From Amycolatopsis jiangsuensis (lineage in GTDB: Bacteria; Actinomycetota; Actinomycetes; Mycobacteriales; Pseudonocardiaceae): a stretch of 64,000 nt of DNA. The notes beneath the pieces are model-generated. The model worked only from the letters and a program-made list of their open reading frames with translations. It was not told the DNA's origin and made no database searches. Below are positions 37,676 through 47,719 of the stretch, piece after piece; within the stretch, counting starts at the first letter, position 1, and each line of letters begins with the position of its first letter. The stretch lies in contig NZ_JACHMG010000001.1 of NCBI RefSeq assembly GCF_014204865.1, positions 1,364,001-1,428,000 on the forward strand. Reading direction: 5' to 3'. The position numbers and the translations under genes are program-made.

Positions 37676-40600
37676 ATCGACGACGACTTCTTCGCCCTCG
37701 GCGGGCATTCGCTGCTCGCCACCAAGCTGGTCAGCCGCGTCCGCTCGGTGCTGGGCGCGCAACTCGGGCTGCGCCAGTTGTTCTCCACTCCGACAGTCGC
37801 GGCGCTGTCGGAGATCCTCGACGGCGACGGGCCGGTCCGGCCCGCGGTCGTCCGAGCCAAGCGGCCGGACCGGCTGCCGCTGTCGTTCGCGCAGCGACGG
37901 CTGTGGTTCCTCGCCCGGTTGGAGGGCGCCAGCCCGGTCTACAACATGCCGGTCGTGCTGCGTCTGTCCGGAAAGCTGAACGTGGACGCGCTGAGCGCGG
38001 CGGTCGCCGACCTCGTCGCGCGCCACGAGGTACTGCGCACCGTGTTCGGCGAGGACGAGCAGGACGCGTTCCAGCGAGTGCTGCCCGCGACGGAGACTCC
38101 GCCGGTGCGGGTCGCCCGGATCGACGCGAACGAGGCGGCCGCCGCCGTGGACGAGATCGTCCACGAACCGTTCGACCTGACCGAACCTCCGTTGCGGGTC
38201 GCCGTGCTCGAAATCGGGCCGGAGGAGCACGTCCTCGTCCTGGTCTTGCACCACATCGCGGGCGATGGGTGGTCGCTGCCGCTGCTCTCGGGCGACCTGC
38301 TGACCGCCTACCAGGCCCGCGACCGCGGCACCGCGCCCGGCTGGACGCCGTTGCCGGTGCAGTACGCCGACTATGCCTTGTGGCAGCGGGACTTTCTCGG
38401 CAACGAGGACGACCCGGCGAGCGTCGTCGCCGGTCAGCTCGGTTTCTGGCGGGACGCGCTCGCCGACGCCCCGGAGGAGCTTCGGCTTCCGGCGGACCGG
38501 CCCCGGCCCCCGGTCGCCTCGCACCGCGGGGGCTCGGTGCGCTTCGAAGTGCCTCCCGAGGTGCACCGCAAGGTGCTCGACGTGGCGCGGCGATACCGGG
38601 CCAGCGCGTTCATGGTCGTGCAAGCGGCGGTCTCGGCGCTGCTGTCCCGGCTCGGCGCCGGGCCGGACATCGTCATGGGCACTCCCGTCGCGGGCCGCTC
38701 CGACGAAGCGCTGGACCGGATGGTCGGCTTCTTCGTCAACACCCTCGTGCTGCGCACGGACACCTCCGGCGACCCCGCGTTCGCCGAACTGGTCGGCCGG
38801 GTGCGGGACTGGGACCTCGCGGCGTTCGACCATCCGGACGTGCCGTTCGAGCGGCTGGTGGAGGCGCTCAACCCGGAGCGCTCGCTGGCCAGGCACCCGC
38901 TGTTTCAGGTGATGTTCTCCTGGGACAACAACGATCACGGCGCGCTCGCCACGGGCCCGGCCGGGCTCGCGGTCACCCCCGAACTCCCGGGCAAGCAGAT
39001 CGCCAAGTTCGACCTGATGCTGTCCTTCGCCGAGCGCTACGCCGAGACCGGCCTGCCTGGCTGGATCAGCGGGTCCGCCGAGTTCGCCGCGGACCTGTTC
39101 GACCGCGGCACGGTGCAGGTCATGATGTCGCGGCTGGTCCGGCTGCTCGACGCGCTCGTCTCCGCGCCCGCCCGCCGGATCGGCGCGGCTCCCCTGCTCG
39201 ACGAGTCCGAGCGCGGGCGGCTGGCCGAATGGTCGGGGCTCCCCCGGCCGCTGCCCGGCCGCACGCTGTCCGACCTGCTCAGGGACCAGGTCGCGCGGAC
39301 CCCGGACGTCGTCGCCGTGGCGGACACCGGGCTGACCTACCGCGAACTGGACCTCGCCGCCAGACGGCTGGCAGGCACGCTGCTCGCCGCCGGGGCCGAG
39401 CCGGACGCCGTCGTCGCGGTGCTCGCACCGCGCTCGGCGGAGCTGGTCGTCGCACTGGCCGGCACGGTGCACGCGGGCCTGGCCTACCTCCCGCTCGACC
39501 CGGACCTGCCCGCCGAACGCATCGAGCTGATGCTCGCCGACGCCGAGCCCGCCGTCGTGCTTGTCGCCCCCGGTCACGAAAGGCTGCTGCCCGAGGAGAC
39601 CGACGCGATCAGGCTCGACCTCGCCGCGTTCGGCGAGCCGGCCGCCGCCCTCTCCGGGCGAGTACGACCGGCGCAGCTGGCGTACCTGCTTTATACCTCC
39701 GGCTCGACCGGGCAGCCGAAGGCCGTCGCGATGCCCGGCGGAGCGATGGTCAACCTCATCGAGGGCCAGCGGGCGCAGCTGCCCGCCGAGCCGGGCACCC
39801 GGACCGCGCTGGCCACTGCCGTCGGATTCGACGTTTCGGTGCAGGAAATGCTGCTGGCACTGGCCACCGGCCGGACCCTCGTCGTCTGCCCGGAGGAGGT
39901 GCGCACGGACCCGGACCGGATGGCAGGCTGGCTGGCCGAACAGGAGATCGCGGAGCTGTTCGCCCCGAACCTGGTGATCGAGGCCGTCGCCGAAGCCGCG
40001 CTCGCCCGCGGTGCGGAACTGCCTGCGCTGCGCCGGATCGTGCAGGCGGGCGAGGCGCTCGTGCCACGCGCCGCGCTGCGTTCGCTGTACCGCACGGGGC
40101 CGGACCGGGACCTGGTCAACCAGTACGGACCGACCGAGAGCCACGTCGTCACCAGCGCCGCCGTCGCAGGCGATCCGGACCGGTGGCCCGCCGCACCGCC
40201 GATCGGCAGGCCCGTGCCGGGCGCCGGCGCGCACGTGCTCGACGCGTCGCTGCGGCCCGTCCCGCCCGGCGTGCCCGGAGAGCTGTACCTCTCCGGCGCC
40301 GCGCTGGCCCGCGGCTACCACCGCAGGCCAGGGCTGACCGCGGAGCGGTTCGTCGCCGCGACCGGCGGGGTGCCGGGTTCGCGGATGTACCGCACCGGCG
40401 ACCTGGCCCGCTGGCGTGCCGACGGGCTGCTGGAGTACGTCGGCCGGTCCGATGCCCAGGTCAAGATCCGCGGCGTCCGGGTGGAACCGGGCGAGGCGGA
40501 GGCCGTGCTGGCCGAGCACCCGCAGATCGCGCGGGCGGCAGTGGTGCCGAAGCGCGCGGCGGGAGGGGAACTGTGGCTCGTCGCCTACGTCGTGCCGGCT

Positions 40601-41842
40601 TTGGCCGCGCCGGACGCGGGAGTCCTGCGCAAGTATCTCGCCGAACGGGTGCCCGGCTATCTCGTGCCCTCGGCGTTCGTGGTGCTGGAAGCGCTGCCGC
40701 TGACCCCCAACGGCAAGCTCGACCGGCGTGCCCTGCCCGAGCCCGAGAGCGCGGGCGGCGGCGCTGCCGCGGGCACCCCGCTCGAGGAGACCCTCTGCGG
40801 GCTGTTCGCCGAGATCCTCGAAGTGCCGGAGCCCGGGATCGACGACGACTTCTTCGCGCTGGGCGGCCATTCCTTCCGTGCCACCAAGCTGGTCGCCGGG
40901 ATCAAGTCCAGGGTCGGCGTCGAACTGTCGGTGCGCAGCCTGTTCGAAGCACCCACGGTGCGGCTGCTCGCCGAGGAGGTCCGGCGTGGCGGCGAGCGCC
41001 GCTCGGCGGGCTCGTACGACGCCCTGCTTCCGTTGCGCGGAACCGGAAACGAGCCGCCGCTGTTCTGCGTCCATCCGGGCGCGGGGCTGAGCTGGTGTTA
41101 CGCCGGGCTGATGACGCACTTGCCGCGGACAGTGCCCGTCTACGGGCTGCAGGCCCGCGGGCTGGACCGGGCCGACCCGCTCGCGGCGAGCGTGCCCGAA
41201 ATGGCCGCCGGCTACGTCGCCGAGCTGAGGCGGATCCAGCCGGAAGGGCCCTATCGGCTGCTCGGGTGGTCGTTCGGCGGACTGGTGGCCCACGAGGCCG
41301 CCCGCCTGCTCCAGGACAGCGGTCAGGAGGTGTCCCTGCTGGCGCTGGTGGACGCCTTCCCTCCGCAGCAGGGGCTCGATCCCGGGGACCTGGACGAGCA
41401 CTCCCTCGTCGCGGGCAACCTGCGGGCGGCGGGTTTCGAGGTCGACGACCGCGAACTGGCCGCGGACCCCGATGCCGTGCTCGCCCGGTTCGTCCGTCAT
41501 CTGGCCGAGACCGGCCAGGCCATGGGCGGCGTGGGCGAGGACCGCGTCGGCGGGCTCAAGGACGTCTACGTCAACAACGTTCGCCTGATGCGGGGCTACC
41601 GGCCGAGGGTGCTGGACAGCGGAGCCGTGCTGTTCACCGCGGCGCGAGTCCCGGCGAAGCTGGCCGGCGTGCTCGGGCCGCACTCCTGGGCGCCCTACCT
41701 GCGAGGCGAGGTGCGCACGCACGAGATCGACGCGGAGCACGAACAGCTGCTCACCGAGTCCGCGCCCACCGGCCAGATCGGACGTCTGCTCGCCGGCTAC
41801 CTGGAAGGTCGTGACCAGGGCTTTATAACGAAAGTCAGGTGA
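37673..41842 (+). CDS. NRPS T-C-A-T-TE, 5' truncated, proline-like A domain
   Basis: About 1389 codons from where homology starts. T ([14 protein letters not shown]), C (HHIAGDGWS), A ([43 protein letters not shown]), T ([12 protein letters not shown]), TE ([21 protein letters not shown]). My A code is D-V-Q-L-V-A-Q-V-V, very near the proline code DVQLIAHVV. The frame has no ATG, GTG or TTG between the lyase stop (37549) and GTG 37748, and starting there would lose the first carrier's pantetheine serine. The upstream part (at least a C-A or A) appears to have been lost at ~37.67 kb, so this NRPS as seen is probably not functional without the missing segment. Confidence 0.85.
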   Translation, partial: VIDDDFFALGGHSLLATKLVSRVRSVLGAQLGLRQLFSTPTVAALSEILDGDGPVRPAVVRAKRPDRLPLSFAQRRLWFLARLEGASPVYNMPVVLRLSGKLNVDALSAAVADLVARHEVLRTVFGEDEQDAFQRVLPATETPPVRVARIDANEAAAAVDEIVHEPFDLTEPPLRVAVLEIGPEEHVLVLVLHHIAGDGWSLPLLSGDLLTAYQARDRGTAPGWTPLPVQYADYALWQRDFLGNEDDPASVVAGQLGFWRDALADAPEELRLPADRPRPPVASHRGGSVRFEVPPEVHRKVLDVARRYRASAFMVVQAAVSALLSRLGAGPDIVMGTPVAGRSDEALDRMVGFFVNTLVLRTDTSGDPAFAELVGRVRDWDLAAFDHPDVPFERLVEALNPERSLARHPLFQVMFSWDNNDHGALATGPAGLAVTPELPGKQIAKFDLMLSFAERYAETGLPGWISGSAEFAADLFDRGTVQVMMSRLVRLLDALVSAPARRIGAAPLLDESERGRLAEWSGLPRPLPGRTLSDLLRDQVARTPDVVAVADTGLTYRELDLAARRLAGTLLAAGAEPDAVVAVLAPRSAELVVALAGTVHAGLAYLPLDPDLPAERIELMLADAEPAVVLVAPGHERLLPEETDAIRLDLAAFGEPAAALSGRVRPAQLAYLLYTSGSTGQPKAVAMPGGAMVNLIEGQRAQLPAEPGTRTALATAVGFDVSVQEMLLALATGRTLVVCPEEVRTDPDRMAGWLAEQEIAELFAPNLVIEAVAEAALARGAELPALRRIVQAGEALVPRAALRSLYRTGPDRDLVNQYGPTESHVVTSAAVAGDPDRWPAAPPIGRPVPGAGAHVLDASLRPVPPGVPGELYLSGAALARGYHRRPGLTAERFVAATGGVPGSRMYRTGDLARWRADGLLEYVGRSDAQVKIRGVRVEPGEAEAVLAEHPQIARAAVVPKRAAGGELWLVAYVVPALAAPDAGVLRKYLAERVPGYLVPSAFVVLEALPLTPNGKLDRRALPEPESAGGGAAAGTPLEETLCGLFAEILEVPEPGIDDDFFALGGHSFRATKLVAGIKSRVGVELSVRSLFEAPTVRLLAEEVRRGGERRSAGSYDALLPLRGTGNEPPLFCVHPGAGLSWCYAGLMTHLPRTVPVYGLQARGLDRADPLAASVPEMAAGYVAELRRIQPEGPYRLLGWSFGGLVAHEAARLLQDSGQEVSLLALVDAFPPQQGLDPGDLDEHSLVAGNLRAAGFEVDDRELAADPDAVLARFVRHLAETGQAMGGVGEDRVGGLKDVYVNNVRLMRGYRPRVLDSGAVLFTAARVPAKLAGVLGPHSWAPYLRGEVRTHEIDAEHEQLLTESAPTGQIGRLLAGYLEGRDQGFITKVR

Positions 41843-41851
41843 GGACCTGAC
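41834..41851. terminator. Short hairpin over the NRPS stop codon
   Basis: GTCAGGT - GAGG - ACCTGAC forms a perfect 7-bp stem with a 4-base loop that includes the NRPS TGA (41840-41842). There is no T run. It could end transcription or stabilise the 3' end of the NRPS message. Confidence 0.4.
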
Positions 41852-41972
41852 GAAGGATGCGGCGGCCGTTGCCGATCGATCGCAGCGCCGGACCCGTTCG
41901 GTTACCTACCGTGGTGATCATGAAAGCCAGGCAGCGCGGCGAACACCGCGAGCCGAACGGGGAAGGACAGCG

Positions 41973-43019
41973 ATGATCAAGAAGGTGGGTGCGGCCGGCG
42001 GGATCGCCGCCGCGATCGGTGTGCTGGGCGCGGCTCCGGCCTACGCCGCCGCCGATCCGGACGCGATCGGCGCGGGCACCGGCAACGGCCTGTACGACGC
42101 CGTCATCAAGTTCGCGGCGAGCACGCCGTCGTGGATGCAAAGCCTCGGCGCGGCGTTCACCAAGGCGGGTCTGCTGATCATCGCCGTGCTGTACCTCGTG
42201 ACCTGGTGGCGTGCCCGCGGCCGCGGTCCCGGCAATCCGCGGGAGGTCGCGCTGGCCATCCTCGCTCCGCTGGCCACCGGCGTCGCCTACATCATCAGCG
42301 AAGTGGTCAAGACCCTCGTCAGCGAAGACCGCCCGTGCCGGGGACTGCCCGGCACCGCCACGGTGGTGGAGTGCCCGGAGGTCGGCGACTGGTCGATGCC
42401 GAGCAACCACGCCACGATCGCGGCCGCGGGCGCGGTCGGGTTGATCTTCGCCTGGCGCAAGCTGATGCCGTGGGTGATCGCCATCGCGCTGCTGATGACC
42501 TTCTCCCGGGTCTTCGTCGGTGTGCACTACCCGCACGACGTGCTCGTCGGGCTCTTGCTCGGCGCGGTGGTCGCGGCGGCGGCCGTGTACTTCTCGACCG
42601 GCGTGATGACCGGCCTCGTGGAGCGGTTCACCGGCCACCCCCTGGTGGGCAAGCTGCTCACGGCCGAGGCCCCGGCCCAGGCGGAACCGAGCGAGCGTGC
42701 TGCCGCCAGGGCTCCCTCGGCCCGGCGCGTCGCGAACCCGGCCGAGCAGCCCACGGAGCAGCTGAGGAGGCCACGGCAGGGCCAGCCGATGCAGCCGCAG
42801 GGGCGCCCCGCGCCGCGGCAGGCGCCGAACGTTCAAGAACCGATGCGGCACCCGCGGCAGAACCGGCCCGCCGACCACGGCTACGGCGACCAGCCCCGCA
42901 GGTCTGGCCCCCCGCAGTCCCGCCAGACGCCGCCGGACCGGGGACAGACCGCCTGGCCCTCGGACGGCCGCGCCGAGCCGCGGCCCGGTTTCGACCCGCG
43001 CAGCCGCGATCACCGGTGA
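41973..43019 (+). CDS. PAP2-family membrane phosphatase with Pro/Arg/Gln-rich tail
   Basis: 348 aa. A secretion signal-like N-terminus ends AAPAYAAA, followed by several membrane helices. The PAP2 motifs are complete: KTLVSEDRP, PSNHATIAAAG and SRVFVGVHYPHD. Such enzymes dephosphorylate lipid pyrophosphates such as undecaprenyl-PP on the outer face of the membrane. The last ~110 residues are low-complexity and rich in Pro, Gln and Arg, probably disordered. ATG 41973 follows GGGGAAGGA. Its place beside the exporter suggests cell-envelope adjustment or self-resistance, which is inference. Confidence 0.9.
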   Translation: MIKKVGAAGGIAAAIGVLGAAPAYAAADPDAIGAGTGNGLYDAVIKFAASTPSWMQSLGAAFTKAGLLIIAVLYLVTWWRARGRGPGNPREVALAILAPLATGVAYIISEVVKTLVSEDRPCRGLPGTATVVECPEVGDWSMPSNHATIAAAGAVGLIFAWRKLMPWVIAIALLMTFSRVFVGVHYPHDVLVGLLLGAVVAAAAVYFSTGVMTGLVERFTGHPLVGKLLTAEAPAQAEPSERAAARAPSARRVANPAEQPTEQLRRPRQGQPMQPQGRPAPRQAPNVQEPMRHPRQNRPADHGYGDQPRRSGPPQSRQTPPDRGQTAWPSDGRAEPRPGFDPRSRDHR

Positions 43020-43028
43020 CCGTACGTC

Positions 43029-43063
43029 GCCCTGGAATCCGGGTCTGACTCCGATTCCAGGGC
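43029..43063. terminator. Strong hairpin after the PAP2 gene
   Basis: Arms GCCCTGGAATC and GATTCCAGGGC are a perfect 11-bp inverted repeat with a 13-base loop, ten bases after the PAP2 stop. There is no U tract, as is common for actinobacterial terminators. It separates the PAP2 gene from the carrier protein-ABC operon. Confidence 0.7.
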
Positions 43064-43113
43064 CGCACCTCCGTGGCACCGAGCCGGTGCCGCGTCCACT
43101 GTGGAGGTGGCCT

Positions 43114-43425
43114 ATGCGCTCAACCGACCAGAGCGCGAATTTCGACCGGATCATGCGGGATCTGATCCCCGCGCTGGCCGACGAGCCCACGATCGACGAC
43201 GACCAAGACCTCTCCGAAGCGGGCCTGGACTCGATCGGCGTGGTGGAACTGGTGCTGCGGCTGGAGAAACAGCTGGGCGTCCGCTTCCCGGACAGCGCAC
43301 TGGACCCGGATGTCTCCCTCACCGCAGGGCATTTCCGGCACCACGTCGAGGACCAGCTGCGGCAGCAACGGGAACGGCGTGCCGTCTGCCCCCTGCGCTC
43401 GCATGCGACCGAAGGACGACCATGA
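43114..43425 (+). CDS. Free-standing acyl/peptidyl carrier protein
   Basis: 103 aa. LSEAGLDSIGVVELVLRLEKQLGVRFPDSAL contains the phosphopantetheine serine in LDSIGV and the usual helix II, followed by a basic tail. GGAGG lies six bases before ATG 43114. It overlaps the ABC ATPase start (ATGA) so the three genes form one operon. It may carry a modified amino acid or acyl cap; the partner enzyme is not identifiable. Confidence 0.88.
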   Translation: MRSTDQSANFDRIMRDLIPALADEPTIDDDQDLSEAGLDSIGVVELVLRLEKQLGVRFPDSALDPDVSLTAGHFRHHVEDQLRQQRERRAVCPLRSHATEGRP

Positions 43426-44393
43426 TCTCCATTCAACGACTCACCAAGCATTTCGGTGACCGGGTCGCCGTCAACGACCTGAGCTTCACCGTGCAAGCCG
43501 GCAAGGTCACCGGCTTCCTCGGCCCCAACGGCGCCGGGAAGTCGACCACGATGCGGATGCTCCTCGGGCTGGACAGCCCCACGTCGGGCGCCGCCCTCGT
43601 CGACGGCAAGCCCTACCGGGAGCTGAAGGACCCGCTGCGCAAGGTCGGCGCGCTGCTGGAGGCCAAATCGCTGCACCCGAGGCGTTCGGCCCGCAATCAC
43701 CTGCTGGCCCAAGCGCACAGCCACGGCATTCCCGCTCGCCGGGTGGACGAGGTGCTGGCCGAAGTGCACCTGACCGAGGTCGCGGGCAAGCCCGCGGGCG
43801 AGTTCTCGCTGGGCATGAGCCAGCGGCTCGGGATCGCCGGCGCGCTGCTCGGCGATCCCGAGGTGCTGATGTTCGACGAGCCGGTGAACGGTCTCGACCC
43901 GGACGGGGTGCGCTGGGTGCGCGAGCTGGTTCGCGCGATGGCCGGGCAAGGCCGGACCGTGCTGCTGTCCAGCCATCTGATGAGCGAGATGCAGCTGACC
44001 GCCGACCACCTGGTGATCATCGGCCGGGGCGAGCTGATCGCGGACACCTCGATGGCCGACCTGATCAGGAACAACGAGGGCAACACCGTCACCGTGCGCA
44101 GCCCGGAGACGCGCGGGCTCGGCGCCGTCGCCGAGCAGTTGCGCGCGGCGTTCCACGACGTCCGCCGTCCCTCGCCTTACGAACTGGTGGTCCGCGGCGC
44201 TGCACCGGAGCAAGTCGGCGACGCGTGCTTCCGCCATCGCGTGCCGGTGCACCGCTTGCAGACCTCAGAAGCCTCGCTGGAGAACGTGTACATGGAGCTG
44301 ACAGCGGGAGCGGCCGAGTACGCCGCACCGGTCGAGCGGGTCCCCGAAGCCGGGGCGCTGATGGAGCAGAAGGCGAAGGTGGGGCAGTCATGA
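43422..44393 (+). CDS. ABC transporter ATP-binding protein
   Basis: 323 aa. Walker A GPNGAGKST, signature EFSLGMSQR, Walker B VLMFDEP and the H-loop LLSSHLMSEM. Drug-exporter (DrrA/CcmA-like) type with a C-terminal extension of about 90 residues. The ATGA overlap with the permease indicates a two-gene exporter, probably for the NRPS product. Confidence 0.95.
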   Translation: MISIQRLTKHFGDRVAVNDLSFTVQAGKVTGFLGPNGAGKSTTMRMLLGLDSPTSGAALVDGKPYRELKDPLRKVGALLEAKSLHPRRSARNHLLAQAHSHGIPARRVDEVLAEVHLTEVAGKPAGEFSLGMSQRLGIAGALLGDPEVLMFDEPVNGLDPDGVRWVRELVRAMAGQGRTVLLSSHLMSEMQLTADHLVIIGRGELIADTSMADLIRNNEGNTVTVRSPETRGLGAVAEQLRAAFHDVRRPSPYELVVRGAAPEQVGDACFRHRVPVHRLQTSEASLENVYMELTAGAAEYAAPVERVPEAGALMEQKAKVGQS

Positions 44394-45199
44394 CGGTCGC
44401 GCACGAAGTGGCCGCCGACCGCGCGGACACCGGACGAGGCAAGGCGGGCCTGCTCGGGGCCGTGCGCAGCGAGTGGACGAAGTTCCGCACCCTGCGCTCG
44501 TCCTGGTGGACCCTCGGCGTCGCGTTCGCCCTGCTCGCCGCGGGTGTCATCGTCGCGTCGGTGTCGACGAGGTCGCAGCACGCGGCGGGTGGCGCGGACG
44601 CCTTCTCCAGTTCGGCGCCGTACGTGGCGGCGCAGACCGCGGACTTCCTGGTGCAGTGGGCGGCGGTGATCCTCGCGGTGCTGATGATCGCCAGCGAGTA
44701 CAGCACCGGGAGCATTCGCACGACCCTGCAGTGGGTGCCCAACCGAGGGCGCATGCTGATGTCGAAGGTCCTGGTCCTGGTGCCGATCCTGTTCCTCGTC
44801 GGCCTGGCGGTCGGCGTGGTCGGAATCGGCGGGGCGATCATCGGGCTCGGCGAGTTCGGCGAGCCCTACCCCCTGTCCTACGCGACCGAGGTCGTCCTCG
44901 GCATCGCCCTCTACCTCCCGATGGTCGGGGTGTTCTGCCTCGGGCTGGCCACGATGCTGCGCAGCGCGGCGAGCGCCACCGTGGCCGCGTTCGTCCTGCT
45001 GCTGATCCTGCCGTCCCTGCTGCCCTCGGTGGGGCTGAAGGTGGTCGGCGCGATGTTGCAGGGCAAGGCCGGATCGGTGCTGATGTCCGGGATTCCCAAC
45101 GAGTACTACGGCAGGCCGGGGGCGATCGTCATCGCACTGTGCTGGGCTGTGGCAGCCGTGCTAGGCGGCTACCTGACACTGCGCCGGCGGGACGTCTAA
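44390..45199 (+). CDS. ABC-2 type transporter permease
   Basis: 269 aa with six predicted membrane helices. SEWTKFRTLRSSWWTL and ASEYSTGSIRTTLQWVPNRGRML are typical of ABC-2 permeases that pair with the ATPase above. It is the last gene of the plus-strand arm; the IS5-type element begins 28 bp after its stop. Confidence 0.93.
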   Translation: MTVAHEVAADRADTGRGKAGLLGAVRSEWTKFRTLRSSWWTLGVAFALLAAGVIVASVSTRSQHAAGGADAFSSSAPYVAAQTADFLVQWAAVILAVLMIASEYSTGSIRTTLQWVPNRGRMLMSKVLVLVPILFLVGLAVGVVGIGGAIIGLGEFGEPYPLSYATEVVLGIALYLPMVGVFCLGLATMLRSAASATVAAFVLLLILPSLLPSVGLKVVGAMLQGKAGSVLMSGIPNEYYGRPGAIVIALCWAVAAVLGGYLTLRRRDV

Positions 45200-45227
45200 C
45201 AGGCCTCGTGAGTGTTTATCCCAGTTA

Positions 45228-46095
45228 GAGCGTGTCTCACTTGGTTGTTGGTTGAGGTGTGGGCATGATCATGAGCTGTGATGGACGAGTTGTCGCGACG
45301 GCTGGTGCCCGACGAGTTGTGGGCGCTGGTCGAACCGTTGATCCCGCCGGGAAAGACGCGCCCGCAGGGTGGCGGCATGTCACGAGTGGGCGACCGGGCG
45401 GTGTTCACCGCGATCGTGTTCGTGCTGACCAGCGGCTGCGCCTGGCGGCATCTGCCGCGCAGCTTCGGGGGCACCGTGCCGACAGCGCATCGGCGGTTCA
45501 CCGAGTGGACCAAGGTCGGCCTGTGGCGCGATGTGCACCGGGCGGTGCTGGACAAACTTGGCGGCAAGGGCATGATCGACTGGTCGCGTGCGGTCCTGGA
45601 CGGAGCATCCGTCAGGGCCAAAAGGGGGGCGGTCTGACCGGTCGGAGCCCGGTCGATCGCGGCAAGCCCGGCTCGAAGATCCATGTGCTGTCCGACCGGG
45701 CCGGACTTCCGTTAACCGTTGGGATCTCCGCGGCCAACACTCACGACAGTCACGCGCTCAGACCCTTGGTCAACGCGCTGCCGCCGATCCGGTCTCGCCG
45801 CGGACCGCGCCGCCGGAAACCGGCCAAGCTCCACGCCGACAAGGCCTACGACATCCCAGCCCTACGCGACTGGCTCCGCCGGCGCGGGATCATCCCGCGC
45901 ATCGCCCGCAAAGGCATCGAATCCACCGAGAAACTCGGAAGACACCGGTGGGTGATCGAACGGTCCATCGCCTGGCTGACCAGCTACCGGCGCCTGACCA
46001 TCCGCTACGAACGCAAACCCAGCCACTACCTCGCCTTCCTCACCCTCGCCGCCACCATCACCTGTTACAAGAAACTCGCCAAATGAGACACGCTC
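45228..46095 (+). mobile_element. Intact IS5-family (IS427-like) insertion sequence
   Basis: 868 bp. Terminal inverted repeats begin GAGCGTGTCTCA on both ends (45228 onward; 46095 inward), with further partial matches. TTA flanks both ends (45225-45227 and 46096-46098), the 3-bp target duplication usual in this group. The element carries a two-frame transposase. Confidence 0.9.
45281..46086 (+). CDS. IS5-family DDE transposase, two frames joined by frameshift
   Basis: Frame 1 (45281-45637) encodes PDELWALVEPLIPPGKTRPQ and ends AVLDGASVRAKRGAV, carrying the first catalytic Asp. The second frame, closed at 46086, continues GKPGSKIHVLSDRAGLPL, HADKAYD (second Asp) and HRWVIERSIAWL (Glu). The shift occurs at a run AAAAGGGGGG at 45619-45628, the usual programmed slippage site for this group. 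Catalytic residues are all present. Confidence 0.9.
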
Positions 46096-46098
46096 TTA

Positions 46099-47311
46099 TG
46101 CCACTTGATCTTGAGAGGGTGGTATGGGACGACGTGGGTATCCGCCGGAGTTCCGGCGGAGGGTGCTGGACCTGATCGAGGCCGGCCGCAAGGTCGCCGA
46201 CGTGGCGCATGATCTGGGGCTCAGCGATCAGACGATCTACAGCTGGCGGCGACAGGATCGGATCGACCGGGGCCTGGAGTCCGGGTTGACCAGCGCGGAG
46301 AAGGCCGAGCTGACCGCCGCGAAGAAAAAGATCGCCGAGCTGGAGAGCGAGTTGGCGGTGCATCGGCGAGCGACCGAGCTGCTGAAGGAGGCGGTGCGCC
46401 CAAAAGCCCGCTACGCCGCGATCGCGGCGATGACTGAGGAGGGTTTGCCGGCCCAGCTCGCGTGCCGCGTGCTGGGAGTGTCGGAGTCGGGGTTCTACGC
46501 CCGGCGATCCCGGTCACCGTCAGCCCGATCGATCCGGCATGCCTGGCTGACCGATCTGATCACCGAGATCCACCAGAACTCCCAGGGGCGCTACGGTGCC
46601 CGCCGCGTGCACGCCGAGCTGCGGCTGGGGCGGGGGATCCAGGTCGGTCACGGGGCAGTGGAGATGCTGATGCGCCGCGCCCGTCTGGTCGGCGCGATGA
46701 GGCGGCCGCGGTGGAAGCGCACCAAGCCCGATGAGATCGCCAAGGATCTGGTAAAGCGTGATTTCACCGCCGCGGGGCCGAACCGCAAGTGGCTCACAGA
46801 CATCACTGAGCATCGCACCCGCGAGGGCCAGGTCTACTGCGCGGTCGTTCTCGATGTCTACTCCCGCCGTGTGGTCGGCTGGTCTATCGATTCCTCACCG
46901 ACAGCGGGCCTGGTGACCAACGCGCTCGGCATGGCCATCGACAACCGGGCACCGCAGTCTGGCACGATCATCCACTCCGACCAGGGAGTCCAATACGGAT
47001 CATGGGCCTTCACCAAGCGCGCCAAGGATTCTGGGCTGGTTCCGTCGATGGGCAGCGTCGGCGACTGCTACGACAACGCGATGATGGAGTCGTTCTGGTC
47101 GCGCATGCAGGTCGAACTACTCGACCGCCACCGATGGCGTACCCGGGTCGAGCTGGCCAACGCGATCTTCGAGTACCTCGAAATCTGGCACAACCGCCAA
47201 CGACGCCACAGCAGCCTCGGCTGGCTCAGCCCAGTAGAGTACGAAAAAGCAACCATCGTGGCATGACAATCCAGCAACCGGACTCCACGAAACCCGGGGC
47301 AGACCAGTCCG
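46099..47311 (+). mobile_element. IS3-family insertion sequence, ends uncertain
   Basis: It immediately follows the TTA of the IS5-type element. I could not find long matching inverted repeats. TGCCAC at 46099 matches the inverse GTGGCA at 47258-47263 for only six bases, so the left terminus may be truncated. The right limit is set by where IS5-remnant coding resumes. Confidence 0.6.
46124..47266 (+). CDS. IS3-family transposase (single-frame OrfAB)
   Basis: 380 aa. The N-terminal HTH_Tnp_1 (YPPEFRRRVLDLIEAGRKVADVAHDLGLS) and a leucine-zipper-like helix are followed by the rve integrase core: KWLTDITEH (D), IIHSDQGVQYGS (D) and CYDNAMMESFWSRMQVELL (E). OrfA and OrfB are in one continuous frame, rather than the frameshifted arrangement common in IS3 elements. 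It appears intact. Confidence 0.92.
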   Translation: MGRRGYPPEFRRRVLDLIEAGRKVADVAHDLGLSDQTIYSWRRQDRIDRGLESGLTSAEKAELTAAKKKIAELESELAVHRRATELLKEAVRPKARYAAIAAMTEEGLPAQLACRVLGVSESGFYARRSRSPSARSIRHAWLTDLITEIHQNSQGRYGARRVHAELRLGRGIQVGHGAVEMLMRRARLVGAMRRPRWKRTKPDEIAKDLVKRDFTAAGPNRKWLTDITEHRTREGQVYCAVVLDVYSRRVVGWSIDSSPTAGLVTNALGMAIDNRAPQSGTIIHSDQGVQYGSWAFTKRAKDSGLVPSMGSVGDCYDNAMMESFWSRMQVELLDRHRWRTRVELANAIFEYLEIWHNRQRRHSSLGWLSPVEYEKATIVA

Positions 47312-47537
47312 CGACCGCGGCATCAAGGTCCGGATCGCCCGCAAAGGCATCGAATCCAAGGACAAACTCGGTAAACACCGTTGGGTGATCGAACGAACCA
47401 TGGCCTGGTTCACCGGCTACCGGCGCCTGACCCTGCGCTACGAACGCAAAGCCGAGCACTTCCTCGCCTTCCTCATCCTCGGCGCAGCACTCACCTGCCA
47501 CAAGAAACTCCGCAAACTCACCACATGAGACAAGCTC
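47312..47537 (+). pseudogene. 3' remnant of a second IS5-family transposase and right end
   Basis: The frame reads RDRGIKVRIARKGIES, HRWVIERTMAWFTGYRR and HKKLRKLTT stop, homologous to but different from the intact IS5 copy at 45.2 kb. The right terminal repeat TGAGACAAGCTC (47526-47537) is followed by TTA. All sequence upstream of the catalytic Glu region is missing, cut at the IS3 boundary. Confidence 0.85.
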
Positions 47538-47540
47538 TTA

Positions 47541-47719
47541 TCCCGGCCAGTGGGAGTCCTCGGCTTCGGCCGATGGCGGCATCAGCAGAGCCGACGACGA
47601 CCGCATCCGCTGCGATCGCCTGCGAGGACCGGGTACGAGCGAGTCCCCGCACCTCTGCGGTCTCGTTCGTTCAGGCGGCGAACCGCTCCGCGAAGCGCGC
47701 CGTGAAGGCTGCGCCTCGA
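47541..47719. other. Gap without recognisable gene
   Basis: After the IS5 remnant there are about 180 bp in which I see no coding homology, leading into the degraded metallo-hydrolase. Confidence 0.5.

Noticed and set aside
35942..41740. 1932-codon minus-strand open frame over the plus-strand NRPS
   Set aside because: It is a shadow frame rich in Arg, Gly and Gln without motifs, while the plus strand has complete NRPS motifs.
37748..41842. GTG 37748 as the true NRPS start
   Set aside because: It falls inside the carrier domain, after the pantetheine serine, and has no ribosome site; better explained as a truncated 5' end.
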